Below the pieces are notes generated by a model. That model did not search any database, had not been told where the DNA came from, and saw nothing but the letters and a program-made list of their open reading frames with translations. Of a stretch of DNA of 64,000 nucleotides, positions 43,746 through 53,720 are shown piece by piece. Source of the DNA: Stenopsyche tienmushanensis (Eukaryota > Arthropoda > Insecta > Trichoptera > Stenopsychidae); contig WACJ01000115.1 of NCBI GenBank assembly GCA_008973525.1, forward strand, positions 496,001 through 560,000, in the 5' to 3' direction. Every line of letters begins with the position of its first letter. The first letter of the stretch is position 1. Both the position numbers and the translations under genes were made by a program.

Positions 43746-43997
43746 TTGTCTTCTTCCTAATATGTAGCCATTAAATACCTATGCATAGTGTCGTTAAGCT
43801 TTAGTTAAGATATGATTTATAATTATATTGAGAAATTATAATTATTTCCATGGCTTAAGATCAATACTACCATTCCCTTATAGCTCTGGTGACAATTGTT
43901 TATATGAGCCCTTCCCTTAATGCTAACGCACAAAATGGTATCCTGCGTCTTGTGAAAATTTGACATTGAAACGCACAATATCTAGGAGTATTTGATT

Positions 43998-44180
43998 CTA
44001 TATATATATATATAATATATAAATTATTTTAATTATCAAAATATTGACAAAAAGCCGGGTGTTCGATCGCGTTAAGGTTTTAGGTAAAAAGTTATAAACG
44101 ATTTTTTTACCTAACCCGATAACTTTAACTACGATAAAATTAACTTTTATCGTAATTAAATATATATATCTCGATATTTC
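43998..44180. repeat. Single-arm relative of the 35.3-kb palindrome
   Basis: An AT run is followed by AAATTATTTTAATTATCAAA, AGCCGGGTGTTCGATCGCGT and TAAGGTTTT-AGGTAAAAA, which match the palindrome's left arm in order. The two sequences diverge at about 44095. Further on, GATATTTCGAACCACT matches the palindrome loop region. Two smaller inverted pairs occur here (GGTTTTAGGTAAAAA with TTTTTACCTAACC, and TACGATAAAA with TTTTATCGTA). It is joined directly to fragment C of the GC-rich repeat. Confidence 0.8.
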
Positions 44181-44185
44181 GAACC

Positions 44186-44350
44186 ACTCGGTTGGGTAGT
44201 GACGCGCAGGAGGCGGGAGTGGTCGGTTGGCCTTGGCTGCGGGAGGACGTCCTTTTCACAGTCAGATCCCTCTCTCTCGCGCTGAATAAAAAAATACCTA
44301 GAGAAGAGAGTCTTCATTCGACGCCCGTCCACCCCCATCCATTGGTCCTG
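44186..44350. repeat. GC-rich composite repeat, fragment C
   Basis: CGGTTGGGTAGTGACGCGCA and GCGGGAGGACGTCCTTTT match fragment B (28236-28310), and CTCTCTCTCGCG, TAGAGAAGAGAGTCTTCATT and CGACGCCCGTCC match fragment A (2236-2310). Because it abuts the palindrome-related arm on its left, the arm and this repeat probably belong to one larger element. Frames on both strands (44156-44452) lie in repeat sequence and are not conserved. Confidence 0.65.
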
Positions 44351-45740
44351 CTGTATATGTGCGTTCAATTAATATTGTCAATAACATCGACCACAATTTT
44401 ATTTAAGCATTGTTTTATATCACTGTTGAGATACCGTCGAGCTATTGTCTGAAATGCCATCAAGTCATTCAATTGCAATTATTTTGCTAATTGCAAAACA
44501 CATCCAATGCAATCGGAAGATATTTATTTTTCTAAACAGACAAAGCTTTGAGACTTAACAAAACTATTTGCTTTTTATTGCAAAATCAATATCGCATGAA
44601 TACGTTTAAGGATTAATACAGATATGGGCCTGCAACAACGCTCCTTCTGCAGCACGATATGGAGGCATCAATCACGCAATTTCTATCTAAAAATAAAATT
44701 TTAGCTTCGTTGCAAACCTGCATGCAATCATATTTTGAAAACAAAATTATTAGTTCTCTACATGCCTCGACACAATTTACTCGTTAAATCATTGCAAATT
44801 ATGTAAATCGAATCGGAAACGTTTCAATCAAATCAATATTCTTATTAATCGCTTACACCATCTAATAATTTAATACAAATAGAGTTTTCGCGGAAACCGA
44901 ATAGAGATATATAATGCGATTATTTTTTCATCTACACCGGAAAATCTCGTTCACTAATACCATCAATAAACAGATTTTTTGTTAACAAATATGAAAGCTT
45001 TACAATTGACTGGCTTGAAAACTCTGAAGCATTTACTTTCAACCTCGGGTATGCCTTTATGGTTTTATTACAGCGTCATTCATCATCAACTACCACAATA
45101 CATTTAATTTAGTACGTTTCGCATAGAAGCACTAGTAATGCTATCATAAATGGTACTAGTCTTCAAGCTCCAAGCACGTCTTTACAACATCACACCATAT
45201 ATTTTATACGACTTACCATTACTCTTCCAACACCCTTATATTATCAGAAGAGACTTAATTGTTTTATAAAAAAATGATTAAGCTTATCCTAAGATCGCAC
45301 TTAATTCAAGAGCTGAATTATATACAAATTAAGATTGTAAAATACTGTTATTTTGCATACAGAACTGATTTTAATTAATTTAATTATGAGACACGTCTGT
45401 CATTGATCAACAAAAATCTCCATTGGAAATTCTTATCGAAAAATAGAACGTGAAGTAATAATTAATTTAAAATTAAAACACACACGAGGACGTCAATAAC
45501 AAGTAATATAATTTTGAATAATTGACTAGAAATAAGTTTTATTGAAAGCTGCTTTAAATTAAGGAAAATTAAAACGTTGAATAGAATTAGTTCGGTTAAG
45601 CAGAATGAGCGTTCAAGTACTGGAATGCTTTTACCAAAAACTTCCCAAGTGAAAGAGCTTAGTAGACTGTAGTCTTGTATGTTGTCCTGATGAAGGAAGA
45701 GTTCAGGAATTAGCCCATAACTTTTACTAAGTTTACACAA
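44351..45740. other. AT-rich stretch, nothing recognised
   Basis: No coding similarity, repeat pair or RNA. The minus-strand frame 45462-45740 (92 residues, leucine-rich) is not recognised. Confidence 0.5.
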
Positions 45741-45743
45741 GTA

Positions 45744-46190
45744 TCAGGTCAGTCCAAAAGTTCTTGCGCATTTTTGAGATTTTTTTGAATAGTGTAAATA
45801 AAACAAAATTTAACATCAGATTTCAAACCTTTCGAAATTTGTCATCGCTTCACTGTTGTATTAATCAGTTTGTCACCAATTTTCGTAAACATCATTAATA
45901 ATCATAAAAAATAATTATCGATTATCAGTACAAACGTGATATGTTGTATATTTTTTATTTTCGTGTGGCGAATCTGCCAGATCCGTAAAAAAATTTTGAA
46001 AGCAGAATTTGAAAGCAGAGGTCCTGCTAATTTTGATAACGACGTTCTTAAAATTCTTGTGGAGTCAGAGCCACAGTTAACAGATCATAGAAAAGATAGA
46101 CTCATCTCATGGAACAGTTTTTTGTCATTTAAATGATACTGAAAAATTATCCAAGTTAATTCCTTTCATTGCATATCAAGCTCAAGTAAC
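45744..46190 (+). pseudogene. Mariner 5-prime end and N-terminal relic
   Basis: The left end TCAGGTCAGTCCAAAAGTTC then TTGCGCA resembles mariner termini, and it is preceded by TA. The frame downstream reads KAEFESRGPANFDNDVLKIL and VESEPQLTDHRKDRL. Shifted by one base, it gives GTVFCHLNDTEKLSKLIPF. Mariner amino-terminal domains have a GRP-x-x-xDNDxLKxLVExxPxxTxRE linker, then STVxRHLxxIGKVKKLDKWVPHEL from the second helix-turn-helix. The first helix-turn-helix is not readable and the catalytic part is absent. Confidence 0.68.
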
Positions 46191-46529
46191 TTTATTACAA
46201 TTCACTAAAAATATTTTATTAACTACATCATCATTTCATATTAACGTCCCCGAACACATTTTGATCCTTATAATTGTATATTTATGATGAAAATAAACAA
46301 ATAAATCATTTTTCATATTTTATTATTATATCGTTCATTATGTATGATATGGAGAGACTACAAACCATTCTTCGTTTCTTTCCGACCAATTACCGATTGG
46401 AGTTTCACTTTACGTGATGTTCAAGCCAAATTGGCGCCTTTATAAGTTTTACTTCGAAAAAATACTCTACAATCATTCGAATATAAACCCTTATTGCATT
46501 ATTGCGCTATATATTTTTTGAGGTGGCTT

Positions 46530-46705
46530 TCAGTGATTCCTTTTATGGGACCATTACCAACCATTTTGACATGGTTTTTCGTAGTATATATATATTGTTT
46601 TAGAATGTGTTTGCCAACCACATCTCCTGTGGGATTCGAACCCAAGATGATTAAGTTACGAGTCCAACCGCTTAACGCGGGACTATCTACTGTTGCGCTG
46701 TAAAA
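46530..46705 (-). repeat. tRNA-derived SINE
   Basis: On the minus strand a perfect RNA polymerase III B-box GGTTCGAATCC lies at 46631-46641. Before it come an A-box-like TAGTCCCGCGTTAAGCGG and an anticodon-arm-like GGTTGGACTCGTAACTTAA. The arrangement is that of a tRNA, but the acceptor ends do not pair and the anticodon stem is poor, so it is not a functional tRNA gene. A decayed copy at 7245-7385 shares sequence beyond the tRNA part (GTTTGCCAACCAC and the TTTTTCGTAGT stretch), which is expected for a SINE body. Confidence 0.6.
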
Positions 46706-47244
46706 AATTTAATTTAAAGAAAAAATAAAACCTTTCAATATTATCACTAAACGCTTTATTCCGCATAGTCTGAACATTAATTTATTTTGTTTGTGCATCG
46801 TTAGACTGATTGTGTTTTTAATTAAAAAACGGAAAATTTATTACGGCAATGAAAATAAATCTTCTGCGTATCCTTATGTATTTCTAGGTCGTTTATTTGT
46901 TGAAATTTTCTACAGATTGATAATTATTTTCTCTTACGTTTATACCGGTATATTACATTTTATCATTAGTATACCTATGGGTAAGATGAAACAGCATTTG
47001 GGTATTCTCGAGGGTGGACTATGGGGTGAGTTATGTACTACCACCCTCAAAGAGAAATAAGTACGGTGTGGACTGTCTGTTACAATTTCGTTGCAGTCGC
47101 CCTCGGCATTTAACCCTCATCCAGAGAATTAGGAATAGGACTAGGGTTATTGTTTCAACGAATTCAACAACCACTTTAACTGTCACTGATACACCATTAT
47201 TTTCATTAAATGGCAAAAATTTAAAAAAATAGTCGTGTATTTTA
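46706..47244. other. Spacer with unassigned frames
   Basis: Three overlapping frames of 61-89 residues lie between 46791 and 47232. The segment 47020-47230 is GC-richer than its surroundings, but I recognise no protein family in any frame. Confidence 0.35.
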
Positions 47245-47705
47245 AAAAATATTTTTAAACAAAGCAGAGGTGGCCAATTTAAACAAATTTTGTAAATAAA
47301 TTTAATAAAAACATCTTAAACATAAAAATTATTTTCTCAACTCTGTCCCTGCCAAACTGATACCTTTAAGTTTAACGACTTATTGAACTTTTTGTATGAC
47401 ATGTAGCATACCATTGGAAAGAGTATTTAGAAAACTTTTAAAACTAAACTAAGCTCAAAATAGTTTTTTCTTAAGAAAATTTAGACATTGACATTTTTCA
47501 TTCGTTTGCACATTTTTTTGTGATTTTGGAAGCTCATAACTAATTTTCATTAAATCAATTACATAAAATAATGATTTATTTAGATTGAAATTATATTGCA
47601 AAATACAAAACAATTATTTTGTATTATTACGACTGCAGATTAAAATGTTACGACGATTTAAAAGTGAAATTTTGGGTATTTTTTCAAAATATTGAAAAAA
47701 GCTCT
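47245..47705. repeat. Second copy of the fold-back arm
   Basis: This stretch (GAGGTGGCCAATTTAAACAA then ATTTTGTAAATAAATTTAAT, ending CTCTATTTCGGCAACT) matches 31150-31335 in the same orientation and 30365-30770 in the opposite orientation over its whole length. It appears to be a solo 3-prime end of the element whose two ends are joined at 30.4-31.3 kb. It contains no coding frame and the terminal CGACAGGG part is degraded. Confidence 0.75.
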
Positions 47706-48019
47706 ATTTCGGCAACTAAATAATCAGAACCAGCACAAAATGAACAACAAGCAGATGAACTGGAAGAAAGACAAACGAAGAATTCCACTTCGCAACAATA
47801 ATACTATTATCCTCCGTTGCCTTCTATATTGCTATGCAATCGCTGAATTTTAAGAGTCAACCTGAAGTAGGAAATCACCCAGTCTCAAATTTGCTTGAGT
47901 AAGTTGCACGTGAACGGGAAGACCTCCTCAATTGGTATAGAAGCAAATTCAAGATGCACTTAAGCGTCATATATTATTTCACTCTAGTCCGAAAACGCTT
48001 TTGTGAGGAAAGTAGGGAC
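47706..48019. other. Unassigned spacer
   Basis: Slightly GC-richer than average with no recognised repeat or coding match. It may be further unaligned R1 sequence, because R1 starts just after. Confidence 0.3.
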
Positions 48020-48300
48020 TGTAAACTTTGTACTCTAGAAAGCCTTTTCCAATAAAATCAACAAGGGCATTTTAAGTAGATTTTCACCGCCTCCCAAGGA
48101 AAACTGTTCAGTCATCACAAACTCCCACACTCCCTATCTAGATGGTCGTGAAAGTGCTCTTCGATACGTTCATCCGGATGGCCCACTGATTGAGCGTTCT
48201 ATATGAAACTCGGAGATCTTGCTACTTTCAATATCAAGGGAATGAGGAGGTGATTACCTACGCCTGATCACATATATGATACCATAAAAAAGAAAGCTAT
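48020..48300 (-). repeat. Unclassified dispersed repeat R1, copy 2
   Basis: Compared with the reverse complement of 61480-61700, matching blocks follow in order: GTACTCTAGAAAGCCTTTTC, GATTTTCACCGCCTCCCAAG, GAAAACTGTTCAGTC, CTCCCACACTCCCTATC, ATACGTTCA, and TTTCAATATCAAGGGAATGA then GGAGGTGA. This copy includes the middle block missing from copy 1. No frame is conserved across copies. Confidence 0.7.
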
Positions 48301-48713
48301 TTCCATCTCGTTGGTTTTGATTGTCAAAAAAAATGTTGCTTCGGCCAGCCAATAAATTTAAAAAAAAATCATGACCTAAACGTCAATTGAACGGCAAATT
48401 TCTAACGTCAGTTCAGTCATTTCTAATGTCCTCAGACATTTGCATATTGTACAAAAATGAGGGTGTATCCGAGAAGGGATAATTTATTCCTTGTTCCTAG
48501 ATTAATATGATCGTCGTGTCCTTGTTAATTTGCATATATCGAATTAATAGCGATGAAAAAATTGTCTTGATTATGAAGCAAATAAAAAAATGATATGAAA
48601 AATCATTCAAACAAATTAACATATTAATAATAATCTAATATTTAAAAATTAATCTTTGGTCATGTTACCGTTCACCCGATTACAATAAAACTTTTTTAAC
48701 TCACTTTTTAAAC
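48301..48713. other. AT-rich spacer, nothing recognised
   Basis: No repeats or coding similarity seen. Confidence 0.5.
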
Positions 48714-49118
48714 TTGCGGAAATTATATAGGTATAGTAAAAATATTTTTTGTGAATTTTTAAATAAAGCTAGTACCCAGCAAGCTTTGCAATGCCTAATA
48801 TTGCAAGAGTTCAAACGCCTTAAAGTTATCTTCATTGAGAAGAAATTGATAAATAACGAAATAAACTTCAGGATTCAATGGAAAATTTACAAAGTATTAA
48901 CATTTTGCTGTCCGGGTGGTTCGCCTAAATTTCGGGTATTCCACACTAAGCTTCACCCAAAGTCCGGGCGATTTCACAAGAAATTCTACTTCTTTCGTAA
49001 TATTGATATGATTTTTAAACCAGCTAATGGATTAAAAGGATACTTTAGTGGTGCTTACAAAAAAGCTTACTACGTCAATAACAATGTCTTTCAATATGTG
49101 GTATGTGCATCAGAGTGA
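48714..49118 (+). CDS. Unrecognised open frame of 134 residues
   Basis: This is one of the longest uninterrupted plus-strand frames and is basic and aromatic-rich. Its second half, with VLTFCCPGGSPKFRVFHTKL then PKSGRFHKKFYFF and GLKGYFSGAYKKAYYV, is less AT-driven than typical chance frames. The true start is unclear, as the first residues are in AT-rich sequence and no initiation context or splice signal is decisive. I recognise no family. It could be an exon, a transposon scrap or a chance frame. Flanks are AT-rich and hold no related sequence. Confidence 0.2.
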   Translation: MRKLYRYSKNIFCEFLNKASTQQALQCLILQEFKRLKVIFIEKKLINNEINFRIQWKIYKVLTFCCPGGSPKFRVFHTKLHPKSGRFHKKFYFFRNIDMIFKPANGLKGYFSGAYKKAYYVNNNVFQYVVCASE

Positions 49119-50685
49119 TAAAATGCAAAAAGTACCTTTTTGATTTGAATTATATGAACAGGCATTGATTAAATGATATGTAAACACACTAACAAAACAT
49201 AAGGTTCAATTATTCATTCAGTTAGATCATTGTTTTTTTTATACATATATAGAATATATTTTTTATAGATAAAAAATATATTTGAATTGTGTATTTTAAT
49301 ACTGAAAATTGGCATTGAAGCTACAGTTTGAAATTAAAAATTTCAAGGAGAAGACGTTGTGTCCCAATCAATGTGATTCCTACTGATATGCTATTTGAAT
49401 TGAAATGTAGGCAGTTTTTGGTGCGAGCACCAAAAACGCGCAGGAATACACAGGGTATGCGTGTATGCTTCTCATATGGATAGACGTATAAGAGATGCTC
49501 ACGCCCTTCTCTTTTATTACCAGACAAATATGTTGTTTCCAAAAGCACTTCATTAGCACGGCATAAGCATAATCTTTGGGACGGGAAAAGGGGATATAGG
49601 AGGTCTCCTGCCCAAAAATAAAAAAATGAAGTGAAAAACGAAAATCAGGAGACTTACGAGATCGTCTACATCATGTCGTACATTGAACAAACCAGTAGAT
49701 AGATCTCCTACAAGATGACAGAATATTAGAATGCAGTCTTGTGATTGGATTAAAAATCGACAGTAATCGAATATGTTACGAAGAGCGATCATTATATCTA
49801 TTTTGCTGATACGAAAACCATAGACCCGTCGAAAATTTAGGTATCAGAATTTCGAATATTTTTGCTCAAAGCCCAGGGATTTATATAGAAATCAAAGAAA
49901 ATGTCCAATTTTCAATATTGAAGGGCAAAGGGCACGCGAGAAAAAATCGGGTTTTAAAAATATACAATAAATTTTACAGTACGAACACGGGTGCGCTTTA
50001 TAGCCGTGGAACCTTAAATTTATAGTGTAGTTCAAAAAGTTGGTCGCCGATCAAATTAATTAACAGGCCCTTTTCCATTAAAACGACCAGAGCTACAAAG
50101 TAAGCCCCGTTATATTGCTACGACCCGGATCGCCATCATTAAAGGCCAAAGGACAAGACCCAGTCCTTTTCGATATTCGGGAAATTCCAATGATATTTGG
50201 TCTAAAAAATATACCATACACAGATATCACGCACACATATGTACGAATATATTTAATATTTTCATAGAATTTACTCACAAAAAAGGAAAAGAAATCGGGT
50301 CACGATATACGCTTTCATCAGGAAAACGTATATCAAATCTAAAAAAAATATAGCGTGACATTCGATATGAAAAATTGTGCAATGGCGACTTTGGACGCCA
50401 TCTGCTGAAGAGGTCTCAAACTGCGCTCTAAACTACAATTAATTGGGTTTGCTTCTCGGGCGCTTTCATTTTTATGCAGAATAGTAGTTCAAAGCAAACT
50501 TTTTCATTCTCTCTACGGCGATAAATAAAAGCGCCAAATAGCCAAATGAAATTTCCAACGGTAGTGTATATTAAAATTTGCATTAAGTCGCATAATTAAA
50601 AAAATCAATTCTAAGGCATTAAAATACTAACAAAATGCCCAAAAATTAGTTTTGAAAAATATTTACACACACTAGATAAGATAGG
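49119..50685. other. Mixed spacer, nothing recognised
   Basis: No gene was recognised. A perfect 10-bp stem hairpin TTTTTGGTGC-GA-GCACCAAAAA lies at about 49414-49435. GC-richer patches at 49560-49800 and 50095-50180 have no assignable content. The minus-strand frames at 49321-49792 are short and unassigned. Confidence 0.4.
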
Positions 50686-50689
50686 GGGC

Positions 50690-51810
50690 AAGGGTTAAGG
50701 TCTCCGGGATGCGCCCTATTGGATCCTATTTAAGGGAGTCATCCCGTGTGTCGATTTCAGAAAATCGATTTTTATGAATTGTATCCAAATATAGCGTAGA
50801 ATAAGTAGATAAAGTGATTTTCTGATATTTGGGGTCTTTCGGATATTACAGCATTAAAGAGGCGAAGATTTAGAGCGCGTCTTCGATCACTCTATGAGAT
50901 GGAGAATCTCTTGCGGTTTCTTACTTCAACATTTTTAATACAAACGCTTCTCTATTTTGCATAATAGAGAAACTCTTACATTCGGTAAAATAATTTCTTG
51001 TTTCGAATTAAATCGTTAGTTTAGTCTTGACTGAGCACCCGATTTCGAACTGATTAATTAATGTTTAATGATATAAAATCACCAAATTTTTCAGTTTAGG
51101 CATTCGTCAACACGCAAACTCGATGAAAAAACGAAGGAAGAAATTTGGGCAACTTACCACAAATGTTCTACAAATGCATATCCTCAACATCAAAATTGTC
51201 CAGCAGGCGAAGATAACTAAAAATGGCGTAAGCCACCTTTGACTGTAGAAGTTTAATAAACCATTAAACCAGTATATGAAGATTTATCACGAGATGTTGA
51301 CCAGATGCTTAAGAACACAAACACAAAATAACAATGAATCATTAAATTCATTGGTGTTTCGCTCCTATACACTTGCATTCTGGCACTAAGATCGTTTAAA
51401 TTGCAACTTGTCGTGATTATCTTCAATGAAGGATTTAATGGCATTTTTAAAGTTTTAACTCAATCTTACGACCATTGACATAATGAAGACGATACGTAAT
51501 GATACCGCTCCGAATGACTTTGCTAAAAGAGCTAAAACTGATGCCGGGGAGCAACAATTAACTTTGCAAGATTTTTATGAAGAAACTAAAAGTCGACTTT
51601 ATATAAACGAATTGTAATTTTTAAATGCGTTTTCCTCAAAACTGCATTTTTTAAGTCGATTATACCGATATCTCAAAATTTTTCACGTAAAACAAGTCGT
51701 GAAAAAACACCAAAATTCACAAAAAAATGTTCAACAAGATGCCAAAAATTTAACTATTAATATTTTTTAATAATCCTAGCACAAAAACTAGTTCATACTA
51801 TAAATACAAT
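50690..51810 (+). mobile_element. Mutator-like element relic
   Basis: A transposase relic at 51100-51617 is flanked by the type of sequence I associate with this class in arthropods: on the left GGGAGTCATCCCGTGTGTCG then ATTTCAGAAAATCGATTTTT at 50734-50775, and on the right CCTCAAAACTGCATTTTTTA with GATATCTCAAAATTTTTCAC at 51631-51685. I could not define inverted ends or a target duplication, so both limits are approximate. The internal 5-prime part of the transposase is missing. Confidence 0.5.
51100..51617 (+). pseudogene. Mutator-like transposase C-terminal relic
   Basis: Frames read KEEIWATYHKCSTNAYPQHQ and NCPAGEDN, then KPVYEDLSRDVD, then NNNESLNSLVFRSYTLAFW, then IFNEGFNGIFKVL, and NDFAKRAKTDAGEQQLTLQD then FYEETKSRLYINEL before a stop. 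Arthropod proteins of the Mutator-like transposase type end with xWxTxxHxxSTDxxPxHxxCPxGxDSW, IKPIxxDLSxxxLLxxCLxGxTQNxNESxNSxIWxxxPK and a FNxGxxxxxxxLxxxG block. The TQN before NNES is shifted to another frame (NTNTK). Frameshifts and stops show it is dead. Confidence 0.68.
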
Positions 51811-52006
51811 ATTAAAATCCCATTTAAATTGTGACAACCTGTGCAAGGATGTGGAATTTATGATGTTGGAGTTAGTTATGGAAACCAACAATTGTGAATG
51901 TTATGCCAGAAGTGTTCCTTTTAAGATATTTTCTATTTGATACTTCTTGCGAAGAAATTTATGTTAATAAAGCTTAAAATAGTATAAAAATCATTGATCA
52001 GCTATA

Positions 52007-52933
52007 GTTATCAATAGGGAATCCAATCCCGAGTCAAAATTTCGATCCCGGGATTTCGGGATTTCATTAGACAATCCCGGGACCAGTCCCGGGATCCCGG
52101 GATTGGGATTTTCAATATTTTAGGAAATTACCTTGATGAATTTGATCGAAAATTACTAATAAGTCCATTTGTTCAATATAAAAAAATCATTTGAAGGCCA
52201 AAGAATTTTATTTATTTAAGAAAATATAAAAATACAATTCAAAAATAGATAAATAAAACACTTAAAAATTCAAATATTATTTTGAAAATATGCCCAAAGT
52301 AACATTAACATTGTTGGAGGTATCGTCATCAGATATTTAAATGCTAGTTCGAGTTGATGATCGCGTGAGCCCTCATTTTCGTATAACACCATCAATGTGA
52401 CTGATAAAATTCTTTTCTGCTGAAACACGGACTAAAAATCGCAAAATTCCCGATTTCCCGACAAATTATTTATTTCCGTCGCTGCAGATGAATACTTATA
52501 TACTATAATACTTTGATGTGATTCGTAATTATATTACGGAGGAATACAAAAATTCTGAACCCCGTATCTATTATATTTCATATCGATATTCCCATTATTC
52601 GTCGAGGTGTAGTAAATACATCACCGGTAGGGAAAGGTTAATATAACAATTTGAAAAACATATGCCTAATCTATGTATACATATGCTATATATGTATACA
52701 TAGATTAGACAGTCACCAAGTTCGCCAATTAGTAATTACGCCACTGTTTCCAAGCGTCCAGATTTCGTCGGGAATGTCTCGATTTAGTAGCCTTCATCGT
52801 GTTGGTGAGGTGTACGATTTCTGTTTGATAAAAATTTCAATCCCGGGATTTTCGGAATTATGTTTTCTAATCCCGGGATTCTTAAGTACCTAGAACTGTC
52901 CGGGATCCCGGGATTGGATTCCCTAGTTATCAA
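52007..52933 (-). mobile_element. CCCGGGAT-type non-autonomous hAT, copy 3
   Basis: The element spans 52015-52925 (911 bp), starting TAGGGAATCCAATCCCG and ending CGGGATTGGATTCCCTA. The 8-bp flanks GTTATCAA at 52007-52014 and 52926-52933 are identical. It shares nearly all sequence with copy 2, but carries a palindrome at about 52664-52706 (CTAATCTATGTATACATA, spacer, and its complement) where copy 2 has only the right arm. Frame 52651-52893 is within the element and not conserved. Confidence 0.93.
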
Positions 52934-52964
52934 TGCTTGACCAACTTTATCACTGCTATATTTG

Positions 52965-53720
52965 TTAACCTGTTAAGCGGGTAAGTGGGCGCGCACATTT
53001 TTGTTAGGACGTATATATACGTCCCACCCACCTGGCGTGAGTTCATATCATTAATTTTTACTAACGATGTTTACAATTTATAAAAAATCAATGAAACATA
53101 TTTTTCTTTAGATACATAAACATATAGAGAAGTTAACGAATAAAAAAACAATGCACAAAAGCACATAAAAAAAATGGACACAGAGTTTAAAAAAATAAAA
53201 TATATCTATACATAAATTCAAAACTCAACATATGTGTGTTATATTTTAAAACAGTTGTTGACATGAAGTGCTACCTCACAATCCGGATACCAATATGTAG
53301 ATTATTTCTTTTTTCTGTAATAAACTCGACATTTCATGGCTTTAGTTCTTTGAAAATGTCTTTCAACTACGCGTGAGGGTTAAGATGTATTGTTTTTTTA
53401 TGGCATGGGTTGGATTTTCACTATGTTATCTGACCTGAGCCTCAATACGTCTTTTTTGTCCTTCTATTTAAAAACTATAAGTTTACTACTATAAGTCACC
53501 GTTTACTAAGTACACGTCCACTCCAACACGCTATAGCGAAGTGTGACCAATTTGCTACCTATCTTAAATTCATGTCAAAATATGTATCGACAACTAAGTT
53601 TTCGACAACTCAACATATATTTCGAGGACATGCGAAGTATATATATACAATACGTCCTAACCAATTTCGATGTAGTTTAAGTTGGGCGTATATATAAGTC
53701 CCGCCCACTTAACAGGCTAA
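52965..53720 (-). mobile_element. Internally deleted piggyBac element
   Basis: The element spans 52969-53716 (748 bp). It starts CCTGTTAAGCGGGTAAGTGG and ends, read inward, CCTGTTAAGTGGGCGGGACT, a clear inverted repeat. It is flanked by TTAA (52965-52968) and CTAA (53717-53720), one base from the TTAA duplication that is diagnostic of piggyBac. The left subterminal region has a GACGTATATATACGTC palindrome, and the right has GGGCGTATATATAAGTCCCG. A pigged-down coding remnant on the minus strand confirms the family. It starts only 32 bases after the duplication of the adjacent hAT element. Confidence 0.85.
53230..53376 (-). pseudogene. PiggyBac Cys-rich C-terminal domain relic
   Basis: On the minus strand the frame reads RVVERHFQRTKAMKCRVYYR, KKK-stop, then STYWYPDCEVALHVNNCFKI and stop-HT. 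PiggyBac proteins end with a zinc-binding domain of the form HFPxxxxxKxRCxVCxKKGxRKxTxYxCxxCxVALCxxPCFExYHT. The second Cys of the RCRVC pair is Y and the ALC Cys is H here, so the metal site is broken. The catalytic region is absent. It reads towards the element's lower-coordinate end. Confidence 0.72.

Noticed and set aside
46615..46700. A functional tRNA gene on the minus strand.
   Set aside because: The B-box is perfect, but the acceptor ends do not pair, the anticodon stem is poor, and sequence beyond the tRNA part is repeated at 7.3 kb, as in a SINE.
52651..52893. An 80-residue gene at 52.7 kb.
   Set aside because: It lies inside MITE copy 3 and partly over its private palindrome; copies 1 and 2 do not have it.
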